A stretch of DNA of 64,000 nt from an uncultured Bdellovibrionales bacterium. GTDB taxonomy: Bacteria > Bdellovibrionota > Bdellovibrionia > Bdellovibrionales > Bdellovibrionaceae. Positions 28,385 through 36,980 of the stretch are shown in pieces. The notes under the pieces are model-generated. The model did not search any database and was not told the origin of the DNA. It saw only the letters and a list, made by a program, of their open reading frames with translations. Within the stretch, counting starts at the first letter, position 1. Each line of letters starts with the position of its first letter. The position numbers and the translations under genes were made by a program. The stretch spans positions 1 through 64,000 of the forward strand of contig CAIYID010000025.1 of the NCBI GenBank assembly GCA_903926205.1. Reading direction: 5' to 3'.

Positions 28385-29788
28385 GTGGCAAAATTTGATG
28401 TGATCTTCATTGGTTCGGGCCCCGGGGGTTATGTCGGTGCTATTCGGTGTGCTCAACTGGGATTAAAAACAGCCGTGATCGAAAAAGACGAAACTTTTGG
28501 CGGCACTTGTTTGAATGTGGGCTGCATTCCCTCTAAAGCCTTACTTGAAAGTTCCGAATTCTACCATCTTGCGGGACATGACGCCGCAGCTCATGGCGTG
28601 AAAATTTCCAAATTAGAATTTGATTTAACAAGCATGCTTTCTCGAAAAGAAAAAATCGTGAAGGATTTTACAAATGGAATTTCCTTTTTGTTTAAAAAAA
28701 ATAAGATTGAAAGCTATAAAGGGACGGGAAAAATATTAAATCCAGGTCTCGTTCAAGTCACCGCTGCGAATGGAACTAAAACTGAACTCGAAGCCACGAG
28801 TATTATTTGCGCCACTGGAAGTGTTCCGATACAACTTCCCTTTTTAAAATTTGACGAGAAACAAATTGTCTCTTCAACAGGGGCCTTGGCCTTAACAAAA
28901 GTTCCCAACGAACTCATCGTTGTCGGCGGCGGAGTGATTGGTCTTGAACTGGGCTCTGTCTGGCAACGTTTGGGAGCGAAAGTCACCGTGTTGGAATATG
29001 CCGATCGAATTTGTCCAATGATGGATTATCAAACTATCAATATCCTAAAAAAATCTCTCGAAAAACAAGGAATGAAATTCATCACTAAAGCGAAAGTGAC
29101 GGGCTCAGAAATAAAGGCTCCAAAAGTCGAACTGACTTATGAAGACCTCGAATCTCAGACTATAAAAAAATTGAGTGGAGATGTTGTTCTCGTTTCTACT
29201 GGACGGAAACCTTTTTCTGATAATTTGGGATTAGAAGAACTCGGAGTTAAAAAAGATCCTCGCGGGGTTGTTCTGGTTGATCAACACTTTCAAACAAATA
29301 TCCCTGGCATTTATGCCATCGGTGATTTAATTCCCGGTCCGATGCTAGCACACAAAGCTGAAGAGGAAGGAGTGGCTCTTGCTGAGCAATTAGCCGGACA
29401 AGCCGGACACATCAATTATGCAACTGTGCCTTCTGTGATTTACACTTTTCCAGAAGTTGCTTCGGTGGGACTTAGTGAAGAACAAGCCAAAGAAAAAGAA
29501 ATTCCTTTTGCCGTCGGGACTTTCCCATTTATAGCCAACGGACGCGCCAAAGCTTTAGGCACGACCGAAGGTCAAGTGAAGATCATCACTGATACTCGCT
29601 CTGATAAAATCATTGGCGGGCATATCGTTGGCCCTAGAGCCAGCGAATTACTAGGAGAAATTGTGATCGCCATGGAGTTTGGAGGCAGCAGCGAAGACCT
29701 TGCTCGTAGCTTCCATGCTCATCCAACGCTCAATGAAGTGGTGAGAGAAGCCGCGCTTGCGGTCGACAAGCGCGCACGACAAATGTGA
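28385..29788 (+). CDS. lpdA: dihydrolipoyl dehydrogenase (E3)
   Basis: Flavoprotein that reoxidises the lipoyl group with NAD. 467 residues. The start is a GTG at 28385 with CTGGAG upstream; no ATG precedes the FAD motif. FAD-binding IGSGPGGYVGAI, redox disulfide GGTCLNVGCIPSKALL, NAD-binding VVGGGVIGLELGSVW, second FAD motif GIYAIGDLIPG, and the dimer-interface catalytic pair in HAHPTLNEVVREAA. Last gene of the sucA-sucB-lpdA operon; it may also serve pyruvate dehydrogenase. Confidence 0.97.
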   Translation: MAKFDVIFIGSGPGGYVGAIRCAQLGLKTAVIEKDETFGGTCLNVGCIPSKALLESSEFYHLAGHDAAAHGVKISKLEFDLTSMLSRKEKIVKDFTNGISFLFKKNKIESYKGTGKILNPGLVQVTAANGTKTELEATSIICATGSVPIQLPFLKFDEKQIVSSTGALALTKVPNELIVVGGGVIGLELGSVWQRLGAKVTVLEYADRICPMMDYQTINILKKSLEKQGMKFITKAKVTGSEIKAPKVELTYEDLESQTIKKLSGDVVLVSTGRKPFSDNLGLEELGVKKDPRGVVLVDQHFQTNIPGIYAIGDLIPGPMLAHKAEEEGVALAEQLAGQAGHINYATVPSVIYTFPEVASVGLSEEQAKEKEIPFAVGTFPFIANGRAKALGTTEGQVKIITDTRSDKIIGGHIVGPRASELLGEIVIAMEFGGSSEDLARSFHAHPTLNEVVREAALAVDKRARQM

Positions 29789-29803
29789 TTCTTCGTCTAA
29801 ATG

Positions 29804-30337
29804 CTATCTTTTCAAATCAACTTCACATTTATCGATGTATTGTTCCAATTGATCTTGGCGCGAGTACAAAGTTCTTTTGTACTCTTTGAATCGCTCCAGA
29901 CGTTTTTGTAAATCTTCTTCCAAATAACCGATCAATTTTTTTGTTTGAGAATCACGAGCCACTTTCATTTGATCTTCATCAACAACAGGAGATTTGTCGG
30001 GAATAAAAGAAAGCTCCCCGGTTTTTAAGGCTTTGTTTTTTCGGCACGCCAAGGCTTTGCCATAAATTCCTTTGGAATCGTAATCGGGGCTTCCGTAAAC
30101 CTTATCTTGAAGACCATAAACTTCATCTTCGATTTTTACGAGTTCATTCACCAAATCATATTTGCGTTGAAAAACGGCCTGATCTTCGCCTCGGGTTCCG
30201 ATACTTTCATTCGGGCTAATAACTTGTTGATCGTTCAGTTTGGTATCAACAGATTCAATTTTTTTCTCTTTAGAAGAACAAGCTGAAATTTCAAATACAA
30301 AAACCAATAATAAGAAAGATTTAAAAATATTTTTCAT
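29804..30337 (-). CDS. lipoprotein of a local paralogous family (copy A)
   Basis: 177 residues from the ATG at 30337, which has GAGGA nine bases upstream; an ATG 15 bases earlier overlaps that site. Lipobox ISAC (Cys20) after a hydrophobic helix. The mature part shares with the two neighbouring lipoproteins: the ESVDTKL motif after the lipid Cys, SIGTR, a coiled-coil block ending VYGSPDY and G-Y-GKALACR, and a C-terminal block EEDLQKRLERFKEYK ending with a second Cys (DKCEVDL). Two conserved Cys suggest a disulfide. No known domain. It follows copy B on the same strand after 21 bases. Confidence 0.85.
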   Translation of the reverse strand: MKNIFKSFLLLVFVFEISACSSKEKKIESVDTKLNDQQVISPNESIGTRGEDQAVFQRKYDLVNELVKIEDEVYGLQDKVYGSPDYDSKGIYGKALACRKNKALKTGELSFIPDKSPVVDEDQMKVARDSQTKKLIGYLEEDLQKRLERFKEYKRTLYSRQDQLEQYIDKCEVDLKR

Positions 30338-30358
30338 TATATAAGTCCTCATTAGTAA

Positions 30359-31015
30359 TTAATTTTGATCGCCATCTGTTTTAGCCGGAACAGATTCCGC
30401 CTTTTTGCCAGCCTGAGCCGCGTAAGCCTCTTTTTTATCTTTCAGATCGGTTTGACACTTCCGTACTTCTTCATCAAACCAAACTTGTCGTTCTTGATAA
30501 GAGGATTTATAACCTTCAAATCTTTTGATGCGATCAGAAAGATACTCTTCACTCACCCCGACTAATTGTTTATTTTCATTTTTACCCATTTTCCCTGGAG
30601 TCACTTTTTCAATGATCGCTGAAATGGAGAGGTCCTCTCCTTTAGTCTTGATATCTTTAGCTGGAGGGGGCGTCACTTTGGAATCACCACCATATTTTTT
30701 CGATCGTGATTCATCCTTGCAGTCGCGAAGGACTCCATAAAGTCCACTGCGCCCAACGCTTTGATCTCCATAAATTTGAGCTTCCAAGGTATAAACTTCT
30801 GTTTGCAAATCTTTCAGATAGGTGGCCAAGCGCACTTTATTTTGCACGACCATTTCGCCCTTATCATTTAGGCCAAGCGATTGCCCCCCGCCGACGTCTT
30901 CTTTGTTGCTTAGTTTTGTTTCAACACTTTCAGCTTTGTTTGGATTTGTTGAACAAGCACTCAAACTCAATAAAAGAATAAGATTACAAAATACAACACT
31001 CGTTTTTTTCATCAT
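30359..31015 (-). CDS. lipoprotein of a local paralogous family (copy B)
   Basis: 218 residues; GAGG lies before a double ATG. Lipobox LSAC (Cys21). Shared family blocks: NKAESVETKLS after the lipid Cys, SLGLNDKGE, a helix ending QIYGDQS then GLYGVLRDCKDE, and EEYLSDRIKRFEGYK with KCQTDLKD. It differs from copy A by a Pro/Lys/Gly-rich middle (about 110-150) and a longer lysine/alanine tail. First gene of the A-B pair; it diverges from copy C. The A and B transcript leaves the 166-base divergent region at 31016-31181. Confidence 0.85.
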   Translation of the reverse strand: MMKKTSVVFCNLILLLSLSACSTNPNKAESVETKLSNKEDVGGGQSLGLNDKGEMVVQNKVRLATYLKDLQTEVYTLEAQIYGDQSVGRSGLYGVLRDCKDESRSKKYGGDSKVTPPPAKDIKTKGEDLSISAIIEKVTPGKMGKNENKQLVGVSEEYLSDRIKRFEGYKSSYQERQVWFDEEVRKCQTDLKDKKEAYAAQAGKKAESVPAKTDGDQN

Positions 31016-31181
31016 TAGCTACCTCACTGTGGTTAATGATAGTCTGCCAGTATGTACCGAGTCCACCCAAGCAAAGAATTTATCTTAAACACCTCGGCAA
31101 AGTGTCTTTTCAGCAACACCGAACTGCGGCTTGAATTTAAACCCTAAAAAGATTCAGAATATCGAATCGGGGGACCTTCCA

Positions 31182-31748
31182 ATGAAAACGAATCTATCGC
31201 TAACAGTTTTGATTATTCTCTTCACTCAAGCTGGACTTTTGGCCACGGGTTGCGCCAATCGCAATAAAGCCGACGTGATTGACACTGGCATGCAAAACTC
31301 TTCAAAAGTAAGTGAAAACTCCGGCGAGGCCATCGGTGTTCGCAACAAAGAATTTGTCTTACAAAAAAAGAAAAACCTGGCGGAGGAATTGCGCACGCTC
31401 GAAGAAAAGGTGCGTGAATTGGATGACCGTGTTTTTGGCTCCCGCGACTATGAGACTTATGGTCTCTGGGGACAACTTCGAGATTGTCGCAATAAATTGA
31501 AAGAAAAAAACTCCAGTTTAGAGGCAGGCTCTTTAGAACGAATGTCCGATGGCGATTATTTGCTTAATTGGAAGGCCAATGGCGATGCAAAAGCCGGTAT
31601 TGAAAAAACAACCGACAAGCTGGTTGCTCTTTCAGAGGAAGATTTAGACGATCACATTAAGAAACTGAATAAAGCTAAAGTTAAACTTCAAGACAAAGAG
31701 GATGAACTTCGCGAAAAGCTTTCTCAATGTAAGACCGCAACGAAGTAA
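31182..31748 (+). CDS. lipoprotein of a local paralogous family (copy C)
   Basis: 188 residues from the ATG at 31182, with GGGGGA just upstream; the longer frame from 31131 has no lipobox geometry. Signal with ATGC (Cys25). Mature blocks match copies A and B: NKADVIDTGM, AIGVRNKEFVLQKKKNLAEEL, VFGSRDYETYGLWGQLRDCRNK and EEDLDDHIKKLNKAK ending SQCKTATK. Mostly charged and coiled-coil-like. It is on the opposite strand from A and B and ends in a clear terminator. Likely an outer-membrane-attached periplasmic rod; function unknown. Confidence 0.85.
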   Translation: MKTNLSLTVLIILFTQAGLLATGCANRNKADVIDTGMQNSSKVSENSGEAIGVRNKEFVLQKKKNLAEELRTLEEKVRELDDRVFGSRDYETYGLWGQLRDCRNKLKEKNSSLEAGSLERMSDGDYLLNWKANGDAKAGIEKTTDKLVALSEEDLDDHIKKLNKAKVKLQDKEDELREKLSQCKTATK

Positions 31749-31784
31749 TTGCAGCTGAGAGTAAAACTCTGCTCAAACTAACTC

Positions 31785-31815
31785 CAAAACTCACTTCACG
31801 TGAGTTTTGTTTTTT
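31785..31815 (+). terminator. intrinsic terminator of lipoprotein C, inside the end of the FecR gene
   Basis: CAAAACTCAC at 31785-31794 pairs perfectly with GTGAGTTTTG at 31800-31809 over the loop TTCAC, then six T. The right arm and loop encode the last codons (THVK and stop) of the opposing FecR-domain gene. Confidence 0.8.
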
Positions 31816-32567
31816 GCAGCCGAATCAGCTTTTGAACTGTCTTTTATTTTCGAATCCGGTGCTCCCTCTTTTTTTCCATCTTTGGATTGAGCAGAGGACT
31901 CTTTGTTAGAATCACTCTCTTTTTGAGCAGATTCAATTGTGCCAAAAACATTCGCTTGCGTTTTTAAAGTCTGCAACTGCTCTTCTGAAAGAATCATTGG
32001 AGATTTCCCTTGATAAGTTCCAGAGCTACCTGTGAATTGAAAGCCCTTTTCGATAATCACAGAATCAGTAATTTTTCTTCCCACCATCTTTTCGCCAACT
32101 TCCACAACTCCTTCAAAAGTAGTGACTTGCATTTTATTCTCCCGATGCACCGTCAAAAATTCAGTTCCACGAATTCCAGCAACACCCGAGGGCGTAACAA
32201 GACGAAAATTTGGCTTATCATCTTTGTATTTATTTTTGATATTCGAAAGCAACTTTCCATCAAGAAGCAAAGTCGTATGTCCTGGCGGTGTTTTTGAAAC
32301 GTATTCTTTCAAATCCAGTTTCGAATTTTCACTCAGAATAAAAATATTTTGATCTTTCATAATGAGTTTAGCTGAAGCTTTGGCTTTTGCCTCTATCCGG
32401 TCACCCTCTTCAAGTTCCAGGCCGCGTGAAACTTTAAGCTCCACCTTGTTTCGAAGAATCAATAGGTCACCTTTAAAATCATCGACCTTACCAATGACTT
32501 CACCACCTAAAGCCATGGCGTTAAAAAATAATAATCCTATAAATAATACAGACTCAACTAACTTCAT
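31791..32567 (-). CDS. FecR-domain secreted protein
   Basis: 258 residues with a GGAGGA ribosome binding site. Signal peptide about 1-21 ending LGGE. A FecR-like beta domain covers about 25-190: VEGDRIEAKAKASAKLIMKDQN-type strands, the FecR signature around VTPSGVAGIRGTEFLT, and TFEGVVEVGEKMVG. The last 60 residues are a Lys/Ser/Asp-rich disordered tail. There is no anti-sigma transmembrane region, so it belongs with secreted structural FecR proteins rather than with sigma regulators. It is the third gene of a minus-strand group with two small secreted proteins. Confidence 0.85.
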   Translation of the reverse strand: MKLVESVLFIGLLFFNAMALGGEVIGKVDDFKGDLLILRNKVELKVSRGLELEEGDRIEAKAKASAKLIMKDQNIFILSENSKLDLKEYVSKTPPGHTTLLLDGKLLSNIKNKYKDDKPNFRLVTPSGVAGIRGTEFLTVHRENKMQVTTFEGVVEVGEKMVGRKITDSVIIEKGFQFTGSSGTYQGKSPMILSEEQLQTLKTQANVFGTIESAQKESDSNKESSAQSKDGKKEGAPDSKIKDSSKADSAAKNKTHVK

Positions 32568-32645
32568 ATTAATCCTCCGCTCACAGATTCTGTCATTTTT
32601 TAAGGATTTTGGTCAATCTCGAAGTATCGCTCAGAAATGAGCTAA

Positions 32646-33089
32646 TTATTCAATAGAACAAAGACCTTCAAGAATATTAAGTGTTCTTTTAAGTACGGGA
32701 GCCTCCGCTTCAAGCGGAGGTCGGCGATCCCATCGATGAATTAATTTTCGTTCATAGTCAGGACAGGACTCTTTTTTGAATTCTGAAAACATTGGAAAAT
32801 CGGTCACTGATGAAACCAAATTATCCAAATAGATTTGATCGTCAGTCAGCAGTCGAGGACTTTTTTTACGCACTGTTTTTATAACAAATAAAGTTTTTTC
32901 TAGTTGCAAGAATTTTTCTTTTAAACTTTTATGCTGGAGAAGATTTCGTGATAAATTCATCATTTCCGAATCCACCTCCTGACGAATTGTCAGTCCAGGA
33001 CTAGGTGTTTCTTTCTGCCCACGCAAAACCATCGGTGTTCCCACCAAAATCACAAAAGTTAAAGCGCTAAGTACGGTTCTGTTACACAT
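32646..33089 (-). CDS. small secreted protein of unknown family
   Basis: 147 residues; GGAGGG precedes the ATG. Signal peptide to about residue 24 (ALTFVILVGTPMVLRG). The mature part is mostly helical and basic, with two Cys (ESCPDYERK and the final GLCSIE). It overlaps the previous gene by 31 bases, which points to coupled translation, and precedes the FecR-domain gene by 78 bases. Not recognised. Confidence 0.75.
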   Translation of the reverse strand: MCNRTVLSALTFVILVGTPMVLRGQKETPSPGLTIRQEVDSEMMNLSRNLLQHKSLKEKFLQLEKTLFVIKTVRKKSPRLLTDDQIYLDNLVSSVTDFPMFSEFKKESCPDYERKLIHRWDRRPPLEAEAPVLKRTLNILEGLCSIE

Positions 33090-33406
33090 GCGCCCTCCTT
33101 ATGTTTTCTATTGAGTTCGTCTGCAGATTCCGCCATTTGGAGCAAATAATTTGTATCTCTTCCCGTTTTTTTGGAATAAATATAAAAATGGTGTGAAGGA
33201 CAAGACCGATTGGCCTCAAGGCTGTAGTTTTCAGTTGATGGAGGTTTTGTAGAAGCGAATTCCATTGAACCCGCTTCACCGACTAGATTTTCTCTGACTT
33301 CTTGGGAAGACTGGCCCGCCTGAGTTGACCATCGAAAAAAAATCACTGCCGTTAACATCGACAAAGCAACGAAACCGACAATAAGCAATCCTGAGCGATA
33401 ATACAA
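33059..33406 (-). CDS. small membrane-anchored protein of unknown family
   Basis: 115 residues from a TTG at 33406, chosen because a full AGGAGG lies five bases before it; the next ATG would cut into the hydrophobic helix. One N-terminal membrane helix (GLLIVGFVALSMLTAVIFF), then a periplasmic part with CPSHHFYIYSKKTGRDT and a second Cys near the end (GACVTEP). First gene of the group that ends with the FecR-domain protein. Function unknown. Confidence 0.7.
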   Translation of the reverse strand: MYYRSGLLIVGFVALSMLTAVIFFRWSTQAGQSSQEVRENLVGEAGSMEFASTKPPSTENYSLEANRSCPSHHFYIYSKKTGRDTNYLLQMAESADELNRKHKEGACVTEPYLAL

Positions 33407-33441
33407 AAAAGCCTCCTCAGCATTTTCCTTTCGGCTTTTTT
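33404..33441 (-). terminator. possible weak hairpin in the leader of the 115-residue gene
   Basis: AAAAAAGCC at 33405-33413 pairs with GGCTTTTTT at 33433-33441. On the minus strand it lies after hutU and encloses the AGGAGG and the start of the next gene. It could act as terminator for hutU or limit access to the ribosome binding site. The stem has only three G-C pairs, so this is uncertain. Confidence 0.3.
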
Positions 33442-33557
33442 GTTTAATTTCTGAATCTGACTTTAGCAGAGTCTGATTTTAGCATCGCATCGAAAAGTAT
33501 AACCTGAACTTTCCCAGACGAAAATCGAGCAAGCTTCCTGGCCGTAACTGTCAAATA

Positions 33558-35207
33558 TTATATCCAGAGCGAATGAACTCCGCGCTCTTTGGCTACAACT
33601 TTTGCTTCATCATAGCCCGCATCTAAATGTCGAAAAATTCCCATCGCCGGATCTGCCGTAAGAACGCGTTCAAGACGTTGGGCCGCTTCAGCCGTTCCGT
33701 CAGCCACAATCACCTGCCCCGCATGCTGACTGTATCCCATCCCAACTCCCCCGCCGTGATGGAAACTTACCCAGGTGGCACCACAAGCAATATTTGAAGC
33801 GAAGTTGAGTAAAGGCCAATCGCTGACAGCATCAGAACCATCTTTCATTGCCTCGGTCTCTCGGTTGGGCGAAGCCACAGATCCGCAATCCAAATGATCA
33901 CGACCGATAACAATTGGAGCGCTTACTTTGCCAGTGCGAACAAGCTCATTAAACATAAGCCCCGCTTTGGCGCGTTCACCGTATTCCAGCCAACAAATTC
34001 GTGCCGGCAAGCCTTGAAAGGCGATTCTTTTTTCCGCCATATCAAGCCAGCGTAATAAATCTTTTTTGTGAGAAAATATTTCGCGCATGGCTTGGTCAGT
34101 CACTTTAATATCGTTCGGATCACCGGAAAGTGCCACCCAACGGAACGGGCCACTTCCCTTGCAAAATAAAGGACGAATATAGGCTGGCACAAAACCTGGA
34201 AAAGAAAAGGCCTCTTTCACACCGTGGTCAAAAGCCACCGCTCTGATATTATTACCATAATCAAAAGTGATAGCGCCACGCTTTTTCATCTCGAGCATTC
34301 CTTGCACATGCTTGACGATGCTGGAGTAAACTTGCTCCAAATATTTTTTCTGGCTTGTCTTTCTTTCCTCAGCGGCTTGCTGAAGCGTCAAACCCTCAGG
34401 AATATAGCCAACGAGTGGATCGTGGGCTGAGGTTTGGTCCGTCAATAAATCAGGAATGAAGTTTTTATCGAGACATTGATGAATGACGGTGGCCATATTT
34501 CCTTCAAGAGCAATCGACTTCGCCTCACCATTCGCTGCATACTTTCGAGCCCGCGCTATTGCCTCATCTAAACTCGTGGCCACCTCATCAACATACTTTG
34601 TTTCTCGACGTTTTTCAATTCGGGTTGGATCGACATCCACCGCGAGCACGACCGCACCAGCAAAAACTCCCGCAAGAGGCTGTGCTCCACCCATTCCACC
34701 AAGTCCAGCAGTTAAAATTATTTTTCCTTTGAGACTTCCACCAAAATGCTGTCGGCCTGCTTCTGCAAAAGTTTCATAGGTTCCTTGAATAATTCCCTGC
34801 GTACCAATGTAAATCCAAGAGCCCGCCGTCATTTGTCCATACATCATAAGACCTTTTTTATCGAGCTCATGAAAATGATCCCAGGTCGCCCACTTTGGTA
34901 CTAAATTTGAATTGGCAATCAAAACCCGAGGGGCATCTTTATGTGTGCGAATAATTCCGATGGGTTTTCCACTCTGAACAAGAAGTGTTTCATCATTTTC
35001 CAAAACTTTAAGAGTCTCCAAAATTTTATCAAAGCATTCCCAATTACGTGCGGCTTTTCCAATCCCACCATAGACGACCAAATCTTCTGGGCGCTCTGCG
35101 ACCTGTGGATCTAAATTATTCTGAATCATGCGATAAGCCGCTTCTTGAAGCCAACCTTTGCAATTTAATTTGGTACCAGTAGGAGCACGAACCACTCGAG
35201 CAGACAT
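33558..35207 (-). CDS. hutU: urocanate hydratase
   Basis: Second enzyme of histidine breakdown: converts urocanate to 4-imidazolone-5-propanoate with tightly bound NAD. 549 residues, typical length. Motifs: [18 protein letters not shown] at the N-terminus, [31 protein letters not shown]-binding [17 protein letters not shown], and the late [20 protein letters not shown] and [16 protein letters not shown] with the conserved active Cys. A lone gene between unrelated genes; hutH and hutI are 6 and 11 kb away. Confidence 0.98.
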   Translation of the reverse strand: MSARVVRAPTGTKLNCKGWLQEAAYRMIQNNLDPQVAERPEDLVVYGGIGKAARNWECFDKILETLKVLENDETLLVQSGKPIGIIRTHKDAPRVLIANSNLVPKWATWDHFHELDKKGLMMYGQMTAGSWIYIGTQGIIQGTYETFAEAGRQHFGGSLKGKIILTAGLGGMGGAQPLAGVFAGAVVLAVDVDPTRIEKRRETKYVDEVATSLDEAIARARKYAANGEAKSIALEGNMATVIHQCLDKNFIPDLLTDQTSAHDPLVGYIPEGLTLQQAAEERKTSQKKYLEQVYSSIVKHVQGMLEMKKRGAITFDYGNNIRAVAFDHGVKEAFSFPGFVPAYIRPLFCKGSGPFRWVALSGDPNDIKVTDQAMREIFSHKKDLLRWLDMAEKRIAFQGLPARICWLEYGERAKAGLMFNELVRTGKVSAPIVIGRDHLDCGSVASPNRETEAMKDGSDAVSDWPLLNFASNIACGATWVSFHHGGGVGMGYSQHAGQVIVADGTAEAAQRLERVLTADPAMGIFRHLDAGYDEAKVVAKERGVHSLWI

Positions 35208-35295
35208 AAAAGCCTCCGTTTGTTATGACATTGGAATGCCATAGTTCCGGCAGAGTATAAACAGAAGCCGAGCTTAGGAGCGCGGCATTATTCTT

Positions 35296-36024
35296 TTAAA
35301 CGCTGAATGGAGTCTCACACCAAGCTTTGGATCGTGCCAAATCCTGCATCACATCTTGCACATAGAAGGATTCACCGAATTCGATTTGAGCTTGTATTGA
35401 AGGCTCCTTAAAAAGATCCATAACATGAGTCGGGAAAAAATCATTGTCAATGTAGGCCACTGGACGTTCCGGAGAATATTTCACTCTGAACAACTGAACT
35501 TTAATTTTTCCTTGATGCGCAATTTCAAAAGCCCCTTTTTTCCACTTTGCAGAAGGTCCCAAGGTGGTTGTTCCACTTGGAAAAATCACCAATTTTTTAT
35601 TTTCATTTTTTAAAGCCTCAATAATTTGTCCTCGCACGTTTTTTCGAGACTTATAGCTTTCACGTTGAACAAAAATCGTTTCACATTTCACAGCACCTTT
35701 GCCGATAACTGGCCAGTATTTGACCTCTTGCTTGCTGACAAAGCAGCAGCTCGGCTCTGTGTTCATCACTAAAGGAATATCCAAATAACTGGTATGATTA
35801 CCGACTAAAATTATAGATTCTGATGGTGTCTGCATTCGCTTTAGCTTTTGAACAGATTCAAAATCAAAAATTTGGCCCGAAGCTTTTACTTCGACCTTCA
35901 TCAATTGAAAAATTTGCTGAGTCCAACTTGCCTTTAAGGCGCGGACATCAGCGCCTTTTTGTTGAGACAACTTTAAGTGAACCCAGCTGATTTTAAAAAT
36001 TGTGAGAAATTTAAAAAAATCCAA
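35296..36024 (-). CDS. 1-acyl-glycerol-phosphate-type acyltransferase (OlsA-like)
   Basis: 242 residues from a TTG at 36024 (AGGAG 12 bases before, just ahead of the stop of the upstream gene); the frame runs back to 36057 but then overlaps that gene. Motif I NHTSYLDIPLV (His-x4-Asp) and motif III in FPSGTTTLG, where the usual Glu of EGTR is replaced by Ser, give the PlsC fold. It sits directly after an OlsB-like gene. In ornithine lipid synthesis OlsB adds a hydroxyacyl group to ornithine and OlsA adds the second acyl chain, so the pair points to that pathway; plain lysophosphatidate acyl transfer is the alternative. Confidence 0.75.
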   Translation of the reverse strand: MDFFKFLTIFKISWVHLKLSQQKGADVRALKASWTQQIFQLMKVEVKASGQIFDFESVQKLKRMQTPSESIILVGNHTSYLDIPLVMNTEPSCCFVSKQEVKYWPVIGKGAVKCETIFVQRESYKSRKNVRGQIIEALKNENKKLVIFPSGTTTLGPSAKWKKGAFEIAHQGKIKVQLFRVKYSPERPVAYIDNDFFPTHVMDLFKEPSIQAQIEFGESFYVQDVMQDLARSKAWCETPFSV

Positions 36025-36032
36025 AGTAATAA

Positions 36033-36860
36033 TTAAACTCCTCCGACGCGCTTCCAAAGATGCTTACGCACATCACTTTTTTGCAGGATGGTTAAAAAGT
36101 CAATGCACTTATAATCCTTGTCATAGGCCGGTTCCCCGCCGATAAAGGCTCCCAGGTTCAAATAAGAACGACACAATCCAGGAATAAGTAACTCAGCCTC
36201 AGCTCTTTCTGCAAGAGACAAAGGATTCTGAAAACTTGGAATCCAAAAATTCAAATTTGGCATCGTGTATTCCAATGTGGGTGGCGCAAAAAACTGAGGA
36301 GCAATTCTATTTTCTTCAAGAAAATATCTATAGAGCAAGGCCGCTTCCCTCGGATTTTCAGTTTTCACGGTGGCACAGCCAAAAAGAACTTCTGCATTGG
36401 TCGCCATCATATAATCGGCGATGCCTTTCCAGAGTAAAGAAATCAACATTCCTCGTCGATAATCTTTGTGAATGCAGGCTCGACCGAGTTCTAATTTCAC
36501 ACCTGGTTGCGCCATTATTCTTGCCATCATAAATTCATTTTGAGAATAAAAACGATCAGAAAAAAGCGAACAATTCAATCGATACGTACCAACCACTAGA
36601 TTCTTTTTAGTATCTATAATAATTAAGTGGTCGCAGGAAGCATCAAACTCATCAACGTCGAGCCCATAGGATTTCGTTTTATGTAGCATTTCTCGATGAA
36701 AAATCTCGTAGCGCAGCTCTAGTGCGGCTCGTAACTCCGCTGTGTCACTCACAGTCTTATAGACGAAATTCCCAACTTTATTTTCAATTTTTATTTTGGG
36801 TTTAAATTTGGATACCTTGTTAACACGCATATGGTACATTGATGTTAAAGTCGCTAACAT
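36033..36860 (-). CDS. GNAT-family N-acyltransferase (OlsB-like)
   Basis: 275 residues from the ATG at 36860 with AAGGGGG upstream. The text RAALELRYEIFHREM, DEFDASCDHLIIID, GTYRLNCS and LGRACIHKDYRRGMLISLLWKG matches the hemolysin/OlsB branch of GNAT enzymes (Acetyltransf_5), which use acyl-ACP to acylate the amino group of ornithine or related amino acids. The C-terminal 60 residues carry extra conserved text (LCRSYLNLGAFIGGEPAYD). It is immediately followed by an acyltransferase, the olsB-olsA order. Substrate is inferred. Confidence 0.75.
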   Translation of the reverse strand: MLATLTSMYHMRVNKVSKFKPKIKIENKVGNFVYKTVSDTAELRAALELRYEIFHREMLHKTKSYGLDVDEFDASCDHLIIIDTKKNLVVGTYRLNCSLFSDRFYSQNEFMMARIMAQPGVKLELGRACIHKDYRRGMLISLLWKGIADYMMATNAEVLFGCATVKTENPREAALLYRYFLEENRIAPQFFAPPTLEYTMPNLNFWIPSFQNPLSLAERAEAELLIPGLCRSYLNLGAFIGGEPAYDKDYKCIDFLTILQKSDVRKHLWKRVGGV

Positions 36861-36980
36861 AATCCCCCTTTTTCTTTTGATCAAAGTGTAAAGGATTTTG
36901 TGTTAGCGTACTGTCAGAACATCGCAAGAGTATGGTCAAGGGCCGCGATCAATGATTAAATTCAAAGGATGTCGTCTATT

